Assembly (NCBI RefSeq): GCF_013778305.1
Contig: NZ_JACEIC010000002.1
Span: 124,001 to 188,000 of the forward strand
Length of the DNA: 64,000 nt
Direction of reading: 5' to 3'
DNA from: Nocardioides agri
GTDB taxonomy: Bacteria > Actinomycetota > Actinomycetes > Propionibacteriales > Nocardioidaceae
In this document: positions 32,980 through 41,984 of the stretch, in pieces
Layout of the letters: each line of letters starts with the position of its first letter
How positions within the stretch are numbered: position 1 is the first letter of the stretch
Program-made: the position numbers and the translations under genes
Notes under the pieces: generated by a model
Told to the model about the DNA's origin: nothing
The model's database searches: none
What the model saw: the letters and a program-made list of their open reading frames with translations, nothing else

Positions 32980-34017
32980 TCACGGCCGCAGTGGAGCGGT
33001 CGCGAACGCCCGGAGCCCGATGTCCGGACGGATCGCGGCGGCGAACCCGAGCTCGGCGCGGGCCAGCGCCGGCGAGGCCACGACGTGCCGCACGTCGCCG
33101 AGCCGGAAGCCGCCGGTCACCTCGGGGTCGATCCCGCTTCCGGCGCCGACCAGCTCCGCGACGCGCAGGATCGAGACCGGCTCCCCGGAGCACACGTTGT
33201 AGGCGTCGTACCGGCCCGAGGGAGCCTCGACGACAGCCTCGAGCGCGAGCAGGTTGGCCCGCGCCACGTCGGAGACGTGCACGAAGTCGCGCATCTGGCC
33301 GCCGTCCTCGTAGACGCGTGGTCGCTCGCCACGCTCGAGCGAGGAACGGAACATCGCGGCGACGCCGGAGTACGGCGTGTCGCGCGGCATCCCCGGTCCG
33401 TAGACGTTGTGGTAGCGCAGCGCCACCGCCGCCGCGTCGGCCTGCCGGACCCACGCGGAGGCGTAGTGCTCCTGGGCGACCTTGCTGGCGGCGTACGACG
33501 AGCGCGGGTCGAGCCGGGCCGACTCGTCGACCAGCGCCCAGCCCAGGACCCGGCCACACTCCGGGCAGTGGTTCTCCACGTCGCCGGCCTCGAGGGCCTC
33601 GCGGCGGCGCGGTGGCGGCACCTGGTCGCCGTGCTCGGGGCAGGTGTAGCGACCCTCGCCGTAGACGACCATCGAGGAGGCGAGCACGAGCCGCGCGACC
33701 CCGGCGTCGTGCATCGCGGCCAGGAGCGCTGCCGTGCCGAGGTCGTTGTGCCCGGCGTACGCCGGCAGGTCTCCGACGCGCACGCCCGCGCCGACCACGG
33801 CCGCCTGGTGGCAGACGGCGTCGACGCCCGCGAGCAGATCGCCCCATGCCGCGGCGTCCCGCACGTCGAGCCGGTGGGTCCCGGGCGGCGGGTCGGTGGC
33901 GCCGTGCGCCTCCGGCAGCATCAGGTCGACCCGCACGACCTCGTGGCCGGCGTCGCCGAGCGCGGCGTCGACGGCGCTGCCGATGAACCCGGCCGAGCCG
34001 GTCAGCAGCACCCTCAC
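32980..34017 (-). CDS. NAD-dependent sugar epimerase/dehydratase with zinc-knuckle insert
   Basis: This 345-residue extended SDR has VLLTGSAGFIGS, the active-site Ser in LVLASSMVVYG, and YAASK. Between the Ser and Tyr sits an insert with YTCPEHGD and HCPECGRVLGW, which looks like a zinc knuckle. That insert is typical of the dTDP-L-rhamnose 4-epimerase branch, so a nucleotide-deoxysugar substrate is inferred. The GTG start overlaps the stop of the MTA phosphorylase gene (GTGA). It is the last gene of the operon beginning at 37399. Confidence 0.85.
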   Translation of the reverse strand: MRVLLTGSAGFIGSAVDAALGDAGHEVVRVDLMLPEAHGATDPPPGTHRLDVRDAAAWGDLLAGVDAVCHQAAVVGAGVRVGDLPAYAGHNDLGTAALLAAMHDAGVARLVLASSMVVYGEGRYTCPEHGDQVPPPRRREALEAGDVENHCPECGRVLGWALVDESARLDPRSSYAASKVAQEHYASAWVRQADAAAVALRYHNVYGPGMPRDTPYSGVAAMFRSSLERGERPRVYEDGGQMRDFVHVSDVARANLLALEAVVEAPSGRYDAYNVCSGEPVSILRVAELVGAGSGIDPEVTGGFRLGDVRHVVASPALARAELGFAAAIRPDIGLRAFATAPLRP

Positions 34018-34805
34018 GGCACGTCGTAGGTCAGGTCGATGCCGTCGGCCCAGGTCGAGCACGAGCAGCCGGCCGGGTCGGGCAACGCCGCGACGGCGCG
34101 CGCGAGCAGGCCGGTGAGCCGCTCGAGGTTCGCCCGGAAGAGCGCGAACACCTCCTCCTGGCCGACCCCGGCGCCGGACTCGGCGCCGGCGTCCATGTCG
34201 GTCACCAGCGCCAGTGCCGCGTAGCAGAGCCGCTGCTCGCGGGCGAGGGCCGCCTCCGGGGCGCCGGTCATGTTGATCAGCGTGCCCCCGGACTCCGCGT
34301 AGCGCTGCGACTCGGCGCGCGTGGAGAAGCGCGGTCCCTCGATGACGACCATCGCTCCCCCGGACCTCACGTCCGGGTCGGCCGCCGCGAGTGCGCCCGC
34401 GACACCCGGGCAGTAGGGATCGGCGAACGGGAGGTGGACCGCCCCCGTCTCGACGTACGACGAGATCCGGCGGTGGGTGCGGTCGACGAGCTGGTCGGGC
34501 ACGACGAGGTCACCGGGCGCGACGTCGTGGGTCAGGCCGCCGACGGCGCACGGTGCGAGCACCTGCCGCACGCCGAGCGCGCGCAGCGCCCACAGGTTGG
34601 CGCGGTAGGGGATGGCGTGCGGCGGGAACTCGTGGTGCCGGCCGTGCCGGGGCAGGAAGGCCACCCGCCGGCCGGCCACCTCGCCGACGGCGATCGGCGC
34701 CGAGGTCGCGCCGTACGGCGTCTCGACGGCGTGCTCCTCGACGTCGTCGAGGAAGGAGTAGAAGCCGGTGCCGCCGATGACGGCGACCTCCGCGGTGGAG
34801 TTCAC
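34014..34805 (-). CDS. mtnP: S-methyl-5'-thioadenosine phosphorylase
   Basis: This 263-residue nucleoside phosphorylase shows VAVIGGTGFYSF, LPRHGRHHEFPPH, the purine site NMTGAPEAALAREQRLCYAA and VTDMDAG. It cleaves methylthioadenosine to adenine and methylthioribose-1-phosphate. Family members with MDAG instead of YDCW at that site can prefer 6-oxopurines, so inosine/guanosine use is possible. A GTG start is used. It lies five bases after the MFS gene and overlaps the epimerase gene. Confidence 0.88.
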   Translation of the reverse strand: MNSTAEVAVIGGTGFYSFLDDVEEHAVETPYGATSAPIAVGEVAGRRVAFLPRHGRHHEFPPHAIPYRANLWALRALGVRQVLAPCAVGGLTHDVAPGDLVVPDQLVDRTHRRISSYVETGAVHLPFADPYCPGVAGALAAADPDVRSGGAMVVIEGPRFSTRAESQRYAESGGTLINMTGAPEAALAREQRLCYAALALVTDMDAGAESGAGVGQEEVFALFRANLERLTGLLARAVAALPDPAGCSCSTWADGIDLTYDVP

Positions 34806-34810
34806 GGACG

Positions 34811-36046
34811 TCAGACTGCCAGGCGGGTGGTGGCGCGGGCACCCAGTCCGCCGATGGCGACCAGCGCGACCAGGCCGCACGAGGAGATCGCCAGCTCGGG
34901 GTAGCCCCATGTGCCGACGACCAGGCCCGCCAGCCCACCGGCCGTCGCGGCGGTCAGGCCCATGACGAGGTCGGCCGCGCCCTGGACGTCGGTGCGGGCG
35001 TCGAGCGGGGCGAAGCGCGCGATGAGCGTCGAGGCGGCGACGGTGGCGAACGACCAGCCCAGCCCGAGCAGGAAGAGGCCGACGAAGATCTGCCATGAGC
35101 TGCCCTCGGGGGCCGAGCCGCAGAGCACCAGCGCGGCCAGCAGCAGCACCGCGCCCTCGACCAGGACCGCCGGCGGACCGGTGCGGTCGGCGAGCACGCC
35201 GACCAGCGGCGAGAAGGCGAACATGCCGAGCACGTGCAGGCTGATCACCAGCCCGATGACGCGCAGCTCGGCGTGCCCGTGCTCCATGTGCAGCGGCGTC
35301 ATCACCATCACCGCGACCATCGCCGCGTGCGCGCAGGCCATCCCGAGCACGGCGAAGGCCAGCACCGGGCGGGCGCGGGCGGCCTCGACCGCCCGCGCCC
35401 AGGCCGTGCCCGACGGGGGTGTCGCCTGGGCGCCCGCCGCCTCCCGGGCGAGCAGCAGGGGGTCGGGGCGCAGCAGCAGGCCGACCAGCAGGGCGGCGCC
35501 CAGCATCCCGATCGAGCCCAGCGCGAACGGACCGGTGAGCTCCGGGATGCCGAGCCACTCGGCGAACGCGCCGGCGGGACCGGTGAGGTTGGGTCCGGCG
35601 ACGGCACCGATCGTGGTCGCCCACACCACCGTCGAGAGGGCCCGGCCCTTGTGCGCGTCGGGGGCGAGGTCCGTGGCGGCGTAGCGCGCGCCGCTGTTGG
35701 CGGCCGCCGTGGCGCCCAGCAGGAGCGCGCCGACCAGCAGCACCACCATCGAGTCGAGCACGCCGGCGACGACGGCGAGCACCGCGCCCGCGGCGCCGAC
35801 GAGGTAGCCCGTCATCAGGCCGACCCGCCGCCCACGCCCCGACATGAGGCGGGCGAGCAGGTAGGCGGCGATGGCCGCGCCGAGGACCTGGAAGGTCTGC
35901 GCGAGTCCGGCCTGGCGCTCCGAGCCCGAGATGTCGCGGGCGAGCAGCGACGCGGTGGCGATGCCGATCGTGATGCCGATCGCGCCGACCGCCTGGGAGG
36001 CCACCAGCGTGCGGATCGTCCGGCGCTGGACCGCCGCCAGGCTCAC
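34811..36046 (-). CDS. MFS transporter
   Basis: This 411-residue permease has twelve predicted helices. The loop 2-3 motif reads LLARLMSGRGRRVGLMTGYLVG (a degenerate MFS motif), and loop 8-9 has GVLADRTGPPAVL. It resembles proton-coupled drug/metabolite exporters. The GTG start overlapping the DUF3046 stop (GTGA) is chosen; in-frame ATGs at 36079 and 36091 are alternatives. The substrate is unknown. It is the third gene of a five-gene operon. Confidence 0.8.
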   Translation of the reverse strand: MSLAAVQRRTIRTLVASQAVGAIGITIGIATASLLARDISGSERQAGLAQTFQVLGAAIAAYLLARLMSGRGRRVGLMTGYLVGAAGAVLAVVAGVLDSMVVLLVGALLLGATAAANSGARYAATDLAPDAHKGRALSTVVWATTIGAVAGPNLTGPAGAFAEWLGIPELTGPFALGSIGMLGAALLVGLLLRPDPLLLAREAAGAQATPPSGTAWARAVEAARARPVLAFAVLGMACAHAAMVAVMVMTPLHMEHGHAELRVIGLVISLHVLGMFAFSPLVGVLADRTGPPAVLVEGAVLLLAALVLCGSAPEGSSWQIFVGLFLLGLGWSFATVAASTLIARFAPLDARTDVQGAADLVMGLTAATAGGLAGLVVGTWGYPELAISSCGLVALVAIGGLGARATTRLAV

Positions 36047-36237
36047 CTCTTGCTCGGTGGCAGCTCGAGAACTCGCCATACTGCGGCCCACACCTCCTTC
36101 GGCAGTACCCCGGCGGCGAGCGCATCGTTGACGGTGCGTCCGCCCAGCTCTCCGATCACGAACATGTCCGCCCAGGACCGGGCGTACCCCGGCCCGAGGG
36201 CGTCGTCCATCCGACTCCAGAACTCGGTGTGTCTCAT
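36043..36237 (-). CDS. DUF3046 protein
   Basis: This 64-residue actinobacterial protein has the family pattern MRHTEFWSRMDDALG, a central GGRTVNDALAAGV and PKEVWAAVWRVLELP. In mycobacteria the homologous gene lies directly upstream of recA. Here it is 10 kb away but on the same strand and in the same relative order. Function is unknown. It starts ten bases after the methyltransferase-fusion stop and overlaps the MFS start. Confidence 0.85.
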   Translation of the reverse strand: MRHTEFWSRMDDALGPGYARSWADMFVIGELGGRTVNDALAAGVLPKEVWAAVWRVLELPPSKR

Positions 36238-36247
36238 CGGTCCCGCC

Positions 36248-37399
36248 TCATGCGCGCCGCCGCGCCCGGACGTCGAGCCAGGGCTCGCCGGTGCGGGCGC
36301 TGCGGGTGTGGCCGACCTGCTCGACCTCCCACCCGGCCGCGTCCAGGACGGCCCGCAGCCCGGGCTCGCGCCAGTAGACGAAGTGCCGCGGGGCGCCGAC
36401 GAACCCGTGGGTCGACCAGGCGTCGCCGTCGCCCTCCTTCAGCGCCAGTGCGAGCACTCCCCCGGGCCGGGTCGCCGAGGCGAGCCGGGCGAGCACCGCC
36501 GGCAGGTCGGCGCGGTCGACGTGCAGCAGGCTCGCGCTCGCCCAGACGCCGTCGTAGGGCGTGCCCGGGCGCGCCGGGTCGTCGAGGTCGTCGGTCAGGG
36601 GGTCGAGGACGTCGGCGGCGTGGCCCTGCGCGCGGAGCAGGTCGACGAAGCCCGGGGTGATGTCGGTGCGCCGGACGTCGAGGCCCAGGCTCTCGAGCAG
36701 GGCGGCGTCGCGGCCGGGTCCGCTGCCGACCTCGAGCACCCGGGCGCCGGGGCCGAGCGCCGCCGCGAAGTCGCGCTGCTGCGCCTCGAGCTGGTCGTCG
36801 GCGGCCGGGATGCCCTGGGCGTACGCCGCCGCGTGTGCGTCGTAGGCCGCGACCGTGGCGCGGGCGACGGCGGCCCGGACGTCCCAGGCGTGGTGGACGA
36901 GGTCGTGCAGGTGGTAGCGGCCGATGCTCTCGACCGTGAACTCGCTGCCGTTGCTGCGGAGACCACGGCGTCCCCACGCGTCGGGCGGCACCGACTCGTA
37001 GCGCTCGGCGACCCGCTCCGCAGCGTCGAGCAGCTCGGTCGAGACGGCGGCCGGGTCCTGCTCGGCGTATCGCTCGGCGATCGCGGTCTCGTCCTGGTCC
37101 CAGTTGGGGAACTGGGGCTCGTCCTCGGCGAGCATCAGCCCGACCCGCAGGTCGAAGATCCGGTTGACGTCGCGGACGTGGCAGGCGTACTCCAGCGGCG
37201 ACCAGGTCGCCGGGGCCGGGCGGGTCGCCGCGTCGTCCAGGGTCAGCACCGCCGCCCACGTGGTCGCGTTGTCGCGGATGGTCGTCGGGATCTGGTCGAC
37301 GGTCACCGCGCCCGCGTCGAAGCCGCACTCGGGGCACGTCTCGTCGAGGACCCACGTCCAGTCCTTGGTGTCCGGCCCGACCACGGCTCCCTCGCTCAT
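36248..37399 (-). CDS. DinB-domain / SAM methyltransferase fusion protein
   Basis: The 383-residue protein joins two enzymes. Residues 1-190 are a DinB-type four-helix bundle. It opens with CPECGFDA and carries a metal triad suggested by YACHVRDVNRIFD and the pair of His in YHLHDLVHHAWDV. Residues 210-383 are a class I methyltransferase with VLEVGSGPGRDAALL and VWASASLLHV. DinB-like enzymes use mycothiol as cofactor in actinobacteria. The fusion suggests conjugation plus methylation of one substrate, but that is inference. Its start has AAGGA upstream. Confidence 0.8.
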   Translation of the reverse strand: MSEGAVVGPDTKDWTWVLDETCPECGFDAGAVTVDQIPTTIRDNATTWAAVLTLDDAATRPAPATWSPLEYACHVRDVNRIFDLRVGLMLAEDEPQFPNWDQDETAIAERYAEQDPAAVSTELLDAAERVAERYESVPPDAWGRRGLRSNGSEFTVESIGRYHLHDLVHHAWDVRAAVARATVAAYDAHAAAYAQGIPAADDQLEAQQRDFAAALGPGARVLEVGSGPGRDAALLESLGLDVRRTDITPGFVDLLRAQGHAADVLDPLTDDLDDPARPGTPYDGVWASASLLHVDRADLPAVLARLASATRPGGVLALALKEGDGDAWSTHGFVGAPRHFVYWREPGLRAVLDAAGWEVEQVGHTRSARTGEPWLDVRARRRA

Positions 37400-37471
37400 G
37401 GCGTCATCCTTCCAGCCGCCGTCGACGTCGCGCGCGCGAGATATCGCCATCGGACGACGAGATGGCGCCAG

Positions 37472-37888
37472 TCAGCCGGCGCCGGCCAGCGCCTTCACCA
37501 CGGCGAGCCCGTCGGGCGTCCCAGGCCAGTGCCGCTCCAGCGCCTCCGGCCCCGCCCGGCGTACGACGTGGCGCAGCACGAGCGCGATGACGACCACGTC
37601 GTCGGCGTACCCGAGCACCGGGACGAAGTCGGGCACCAGGTCGATCGGCAGCGCGACGTAGGCCAGCAGGAGCCAGAGCCAGGCGCGGACCGAGCGCGGC
37701 AGCCCGGGGTCGGCGGCCAGCCGGCGCAGCAGCCGCAGCACGTCAGGGAGCAGGCGGACGGCGTCGGCGAGCGACACCCGGCGGCCGGTGCGGCGGGCGT
37801 GGAGAGCGAGCGCGGCGACCAGGAGCAGCCAGACGGCGAGCAGCCCTGCGGTGACCCCGAGGAGAGCCTGCCACCAGGTGCCGGTCAC
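37472..37888 (-). CDS. YkvA/DUF1232 small membrane protein
   Basis: This 138-residue protein has an N-terminal membrane anchor (LLGVTAGLLAVWLLLVAALAL). It then has the DUF1232 signature ALPIDLVPDFVPVLGYADDVVV and ends VVKALAGAG. Function is unknown; the family is widespread in bacteria. A GTG start is used. It overlaps the stop of the acetyltransferase gene by four bases. Confidence 0.8.
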   Translation of the reverse strand: MTGTWWQALLGVTAGLLAVWLLLVAALALHARRTGRRVSLADAVRLLPDVLRLLRRLAADPGLPRSVRAWLWLLLAYVALPIDLVPDFVPVLGYADDVVVIALVLRHVVRRAGPEALERHWPGTPDGLAVVKALAGAG

Positions 37889-38451
37889 GGGGTGGACGGT
37901 AGCGCCTGGCCCAGCCGCCTCCGCTCGACGAGGCTCGTGCCGGTCACCAGGCTCATCGGCGGCACGTCCGTGGCGACGACGGCGCCGGCGCCGACGACCG
38001 AGCCGCGGCCGATGGTCACCCCCGGCGTGACGGTCGCGCCCGCCCCGATCCACACGTCGTCCTCGATGACGATCGCGGCGTGGGTGAGGAAGTCGAACCG
38101 CTCGTCCGGCTCGACCGGATGGCCGGCCGTGCACAGCGTCACCCGCGGGCCGATCAGCACCCGGTCGCCGATCGTGATGCCGCCGAGGTCGAGGAAGTAG
38201 CAGCCCTGGTTGATGAAGACCCGCTCGCCGAACGTCACCCCCAGCCCGTAGTCGCAGTGGAACGGCGGCAGCACCGAGAGCGACTCCGGCAGCGGCTGGC
38301 CGAAGATCTCGCTCAGCAGCTCACGGCGCGCGTCGAGGTCGTCGAAGGGCAGGGCGTTGAGGCGAGCGGTCAGCGTCATCACCAGCTGCACGCGCTCGGC
38401 GAAGGCACGCGACTCCGGTGACCGGGTCGGCAGGCGCTGCTCGTCGCGCAT
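37885..38451 (-). CDS. Maltose/galactoside O-acetyltransferase-like hexapeptide protein
   Basis: This 188-residue protein has an N-terminal helical MAC-type region, then left-handed beta-helix repeats (FINQGCYFLDLGGITIGDRVLIGP, HAAIVIEDDVWIGAGATVTPG). TAGHP holds the catalytic His expected in LacA/Maa-like acetyltransferases. It likely transfers acetyl from acetyl-CoA to a sugar hydroxyl. It starts just after the ABC-2 permease gene and overlaps the next by four bases. Confidence 0.88.
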   Translation of the reverse strand: MRDEQRLPTRSPESRAFAERVQLVMTLTARLNALPFDDLDARRELLSEIFGQPLPESLSVLPPFHCDYGLGVTFGERVFINQGCYFLDLGGITIGDRVLIGPRVTLCTAGHPVEPDERFDFLTHAAIVIEDDVWIGAGATVTPGVTIGRGSVVGAGAVVATDVPPMSLVTGTSLVERRRLGQALPSTP

Positions 38452-38452
38452 C

Positions 38453-39259
38453 TCAGGTGAGCAGCAGCTTGTCGAGGCGGCGGCGTACGACGAGCAGCCC
38501 GACGACGCCCATGACGACCAGGTAGACGACCGAGATCAGCGACGCCCAGGAGACCGCGCCCGTCGTCAGCTCGCGGCACAGCACGACGCCGCGGTAGAGC
38601 GGGGTGACCTCGACGATCCAGCGCACCGCGGCGGGGTAGGCGTCGACCGGGAAGAACGTGGCGGAGAACAGGAACATCGGGATCGTCGCCAGCGTCACCC
38701 ACTCGAAGTCCTGCCAGGAGCGCATCCACGTGGTCAGCGCCATGCAGACCCCGCCGAACGCCAGCCCGATCAGCAGGGCCGCCGGCACGGCGAGCAGCGC
38801 CCACCACGACGACACCAGGTCCATCGCGACCATGACGACCAGGAAGCCGGCGGCGTAGGTGCCGCCGCGCAGCAGCGACCAGCTGAGCTCGCCGCGGGCG
38901 ACGTCCATCGTGGTCAGCGGCGTGGCCAGCATCTGGTCGAAGAGCTTGTTGTACTTCAGCTTGAAGAAGAAGTTGAACGTGCTGTCGAGCAGCGAGCCGT
39001 TCATCGCCGACGCCGCCAGCATGCCCGGCGCGACGAACTCGGCGTAGGGGATCTCCTGCCCGTTGAGCTCGAAGCCGGTCACCAGCTGGCCGACGCCGAC
39101 GCCGATGGAGAAGAGGTAGAAGACGGGCTCGAGGAAGCCGGTCGCGAAGATGTACCAGGCGCGCCGGTAGGCCAGGAAGTTGCGGTAGACCAGCAGCCCG
39201 GTGGCCTCACCGGCTCCGAGCGGGCGGCCGCGGAGCGCGGTCGCGGTGACGAGCGCCAT
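38453..39259 (-). CDS. ABC-2 type permease, second of a pair
   Basis: This 268-residue protein has six helices and the ABC-2 domain. The motif ATPLTTMDVARGELSW lies in the long cytosolic loop, and the C-terminal part has FFPVDAYPAAVRWIVEVTPLYRGV. Two similar permeases in tandem with one ATPase suggest a heterodimeric membrane domain (NodJ/DrrB type). The ATG overlaps the previous stop by one base (TGATG). Confidence 0.85.
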   Translation of the reverse strand: MALVTATALRGRPLGAGEATGLLVYRNFLAYRRAWYIFATGFLEPVFYLFSIGVGVGQLVTGFELNGQEIPYAEFVAPGMLAASAMNGSLLDSTFNFFFKLKYNKLFDQMLATPLTTMDVARGELSWSLLRGGTYAAGFLVVMVAMDLVSSWWALLAVPAALLIGLAFGGVCMALTTWMRSWQDFEWVTLATIPMFLFSATFFPVDAYPAAVRWIVEVTPLYRGVVLCRELTTGAVSWASLISVVYLVVMGVVGLLVVRRRLDKLLLT

Positions 39260-40071
39260 CAGACCGACATCCTCTGCGTGAGCCGGGCGACCGCCCAGAA
39301 CCAGCCCAGCACGGCGAGCACCGCGAGGTAGGTGACGTGCACCAGCGCGGTGGCGCCGTCGACCGTGCCGAGCGTGAGCATCCGGGTGAGGTCGACGCCG
39401 TGCCACAGCGGGGTCGCCTTGGCGAGCGCCTCCATCCAGGGGTCGAGGTTGGAGATCGGGAAGAACGCGCCGGAGAAGAGGAAGAGCGGGATCATGCCGA
39501 GCCGGAAGACGATCGCGAACGCGCTCTCGTCCTTGAGCCCGGCGGAGAACGCGTAGATCGGCGTCGCGAACGCGAGCCCGAGGAGCAGCTGGACCAGGAA
39601 CGCGAGCACCGCGCCGTACGCCGTGGCGTAGACGCCGAACGGCGCCATCACGATCGCGAAGACGCCGCACGTCAGCGCCACCCGGAACAGCACGAAGCCG
39701 AGGTGCCCGAGGATCACCTCGCGCACGCTCAGCGGCGTGGCGGTCATCCCGAAGTAGGTCTTGTGCCACTTGATCATGCCCATGACCGGGTAGGTGACCT
39801 CGCCGAACACCGTCTGCATCGCCTGCGCGGCCAGCAGGCCCGGCGCGATGAAGACGAGGTAGGACGAGGCACCCTCGAGCTGGGCCGGGTCGCTGGTGAC
39901 GTAGTCGCCGAGCAGCACCCCCATCGCCAGCACGTAGAAGAGCGGCGTGACGAACGACGAGATCGCCGACCCCTTCCAGGTGCGGCGGTAGACGGTCGCC
40001 CAGTAGTCGGCGAGCCGGCCGGCTCCGGCGAACGCGTTGCTGGGCGCGGTGCTGCGCGCTGGCTCGGTCAT
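39259..40071 (-). CDS. ABC-2 type permease, first of a pair
   Basis: This 270-residue protein has six helices. It carries ATPLSVREVILGHLGF and SGAFFPISNLDPWMEALAKATPL, paralogous to its downstream neighbour. It is coupled to the ATPase gene by a one-base TGATG overlap. The substrate is unknown. Confidence 0.85.
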   Translation of the reverse strand: MTEPARSTAPSNAFAGAGRLADYWATVYRRTWKGSAISSFVTPLFYVLAMGVLLGDYVTSDPAQLEGASSYLVFIAPGLLAAQAMQTVFGEVTYPVMGMIKWHKTYFGMTATPLSVREVILGHLGFVLFRVALTCGVFAIVMAPFGVYATAYGAVLAFLVQLLLGLAFATPIYAFSAGLKDESAFAIVFRLGMIPLFLFSGAFFPISNLDPWMEALAKATPLWHGVDLTRMLTLGTVDGATALVHVTYLAVLAVLGWFWAVARLTQRMSV

Positions 40072-41009
40072 CAGTCCACCAGCGTCCGGCCGGTGAGGCG
40101 GAGGAAGACGTCCTCGAGCGTCGAGCGGCGGACCAGGGTCGCCGCGGGCGTGAGTCCGCGCTCGTGCACCTTCGCGACGGTCTCCTCGCCGTCCGCGGTG
40201 TAGAGGAGCAGCCGGTCGGGGAGCACCTCCACGCGGTCGGCGAGGTCCTCGACCTTGCTCGCGTGCTGCTCGTTCTCCCCCACCCCGAACCGCAGCTCGG
40301 CCACCTCCCGCGTGGAATGCTCGGCGATCAGCGACAGCGGCGACCCCTCGGCGACGATCACGCCCTTGTCCATCACCACCAGACGGTCGGCCAGCTGCTC
40401 GGCCTCGTCCATGTAGTGCGTCGTCAGCACCAGCGTCACGCCCTGCTGCTTGAGCCGGAACAGCCGGTCCCACACGACGTGACGCGCCTGCGGGTCGAGC
40501 CCGGTGGTCGGCTCGTCGAGCAGCAGCACCTCGGGACGGTTGATGAGGCTGCGCGCGATCGTCAGGCGCCGCTTCATGCCGCCCGAGAGGTCGTCGACCA
40601 TCGCGTTGGCCTTCTCGGTGAGCTGCACGAACTCCAGCAGCTCGTCGACCCGCTGCCGGACCTCGCCGCGTGGCAGCCCGAAGTAGCGGCCGTAGACGTA
40701 GAGGTTGTCGCGCACGGAGATCTCGGTGTCGAGGGTGTCCTCCTGCGGGCAGACGCCGATCCGGGCGCGGATCTGCGGCCCGTCGGTCGCCGGGTCGAGG
40801 CCGAGGATGCGCAGGGTGCCCCCGCTGACCGGCGACACGGCCGCGATCATCCGCATCGTGCTCGACTTGCCAGCGCCGTTGGGGCCGAGGAAGCCGAACG
40901 CCTCGCCGCGGCGTACGTCGACGTCGATGCCGCGCACCGCCTCGAAGCCGCCGAACGACTTGCGCAGGCCCGCGGCGAGGATCATGGAGTCGTCGACCGG
41001 TGTGTGCAC
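40071..41009 (-). CDS. ABC exporter ATPase (DrrA/NodI-like)
   Basis: This 312-residue ATPase has Walker A ([10 protein letters not shown]), Q-loop ([10 protein letters not shown]), signature ([11 protein letters not shown]), Walker B ([13 protein letters not shown]), H-loop ([12 protein letters not shown]) and the C-terminal NodI/DrrA extension. It drives the two permeases downstream. The GTG start is supported by TAGGGT seven bases upstream. Confidence 0.92.
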   Translation of the reverse strand: MHTPVDDSMILAAGLRKSFGGFEAVRGIDVDVRRGEAFGFLGPNGAGKSSTMRMIAAVSPVSGGTLRILGLDPATDGPQIRARIGVCPQEDTLDTEISVRDNLYVYGRYFGLPRGEVRQRVDELLEFVQLTEKANAMVDDLSGGMKRRLTIARSLINRPEVLLLDEPTTGLDPQARHVVWDRLFRLKQQGVTLVLTTHYMDEAEQLADRLVVMDKGVIVAEGSPLSLIAEHSTREVAELRFGVGENEQHASKVEDLADRVEVLPDRLLLYTADGEETVAKVHERGLTPAATLVRRSTLEDVFLRLTGRTLVD

Positions 41010-41016
41010 GTGCCGA

Positions 41017-41022
41017 ACCCTA
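41017..41022 (-). promoter_or_regulatory. -10 element (TAGGGT) of the second ABC operon
   Basis: TAGGGT on the minus strand ends seven bases before the GTG of the ATPase gene, with no ribosome-binding site between. It probably drives ATPase, both permeases and the acetyltransferase/YkvA genes. Confidence 0.5.
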
Positions 41023-41062
41023 TGCGCACCCGCCGACAGCGCTCATCTGGTTTGCTCCTGGC

Positions 41063-41446
41063 ATGTCCCGCACCTCCGCCCGCTCGGGCTCCCCGTTCGA
41101 GGCCGCCATCGGCTTCAGCCGCGCCGTGCGCGTCGGCAGCACGATCGCCGTCAGCGGCACGGCGCCCGTCTGGCCCGACGGCGGCGTCGACCCCGATCCC
41201 GTCGTCCAGGCCCGCCGCTGCTGGGAGATCATGCTCGCCGCCCTCGAGGAGCTCGGCGGCACCGTCGACGACGTGATTCGCACCCGCCAGTACGTCGTGG
41301 ACCCGGCCTACGGCGACGCCGTCGGTGCCGTGCACGGTGAGATCTTCGGCGACGTGCGGCCCGCCAGCACGATGGTCGTCGTCGCCGGCCTGCTCGACCC
41401 CCGTTGGAAGGTCGAGATGGAGCTCGATGCGGTGCTGTCCGCCTGA
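41063..41446 (+). CDS. RidA family protein (YjgF/YER057c/UK114)
   Basis: This 127-residue trimeric-fold protein has GSTIAVSGTAPVWPDG, RRCWEIMLAALEELGGTVDDVIRTRQYVVD (with the key Arg of the RidA site) and ASTMVVVAGLLDPRWKVEMELDAV. Members hydrolyse reactive enamine/imine intermediates; this one lacks some Rid-1 residues so its substrate is open. A longer upstream frame lacks family sequence, so the ATG at 41063 is used. Confidence 0.88.
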   Translation: MSRTSARSGSPFEAAIGFSRAVRVGSTIAVSGTAPVWPDGGVDPDPVVQARRCWEIMLAALEELGGTVDDVIRTRQYVVDPAYGDAVGAVHGEIFGDVRPASTMVVVAGLLDPRWKVEMELDAVLSA

Positions 41447-41502
41447 CATCTGTCATGGTCGGTCGACCACGTTCAACCCTGCATCGCGGACGGGCGCGTC
41501 CC

Positions 41503-41508
41503 TAGCGT
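41503..41508 (+). promoter_or_regulatory. -10 element (TAGCGT) of the DesKR-like operon
   Basis: TAGCGT lies about 36-42 bases before the first coding start. GGGAAGGG at 41532-41538 provides a ribosome-binding site, so this transcript would be leadered. Confidence 0.4.
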
Positions 41509-41549
41509 CGAGGTGGCGCTCAGAGGGAGCGGGAAGGGATGTGGTGACG

Positions 41550-41984
41550 ATGGCTGTTCGGGACGACGAGCACACCGAGGTAGGCCCGGGACGGTGGCGC
41601 GAGGCCGTGCTGGTGGCGGTGTGCGCCGCCGGTGTGGCGGCCGGGATCTGGTGGCTGGCGACCGGGGCCGCATCGGTGGACCTCCGGGTGGGATCGGGAT
41701 CGGACGCGCGGGAGATCGGTCTGGGATCCGTGGTGCTCACCGCGCTCGTCGTGACTCTCGCGGCGGCCGGGCTGCTGCGGGTCCTGGAGCGCCGTACCCG
41801 TCACGGGGTCGCGATCTGGACCTGGGCTTCGGTGGTCGTCCTCGCGCTGTCGCTGGCCGGCCCGCTCGGCGCGACGACAGGCGCGGCCGGCTCGTGCCTG
41901 GCCGCGATGCACCTCGCGGTCGGCGCTGTGGTCGTCGTCGGGCTCCGGGCCCGGTTCGCCCGCCGCGTAGCGTGGACGTCGTGA
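41550..41984 (+). CDS. Four-helix membrane protein, DUF6069-like
   Basis: This 144-residue protein has four hydrophobic segments and the closing pattern ATTGAAGSCLAAMHLAVGAVV, as in DUF6069-type actinobacterial membrane proteins. The GTG at 41544 is nearly as good a start. Its stop overlaps the kinase ATG (TGATG), so it belongs to the same operon and may be a sensory or effector partner. The family assignment is moderate. Confidence 0.65.
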   Translation: MAVRDDEHTEVGPGRWREAVLVAVCAAGVAAGIWWLATGAASVDLRVGSGSDAREIGLGSVVLTALVVTLAAAGLLRVLERRTRHGVAIWTWASVVVLALSLAGPLGATTGAAGSCLAAMHLAVGAVVVVGLRARFARRVAWTS

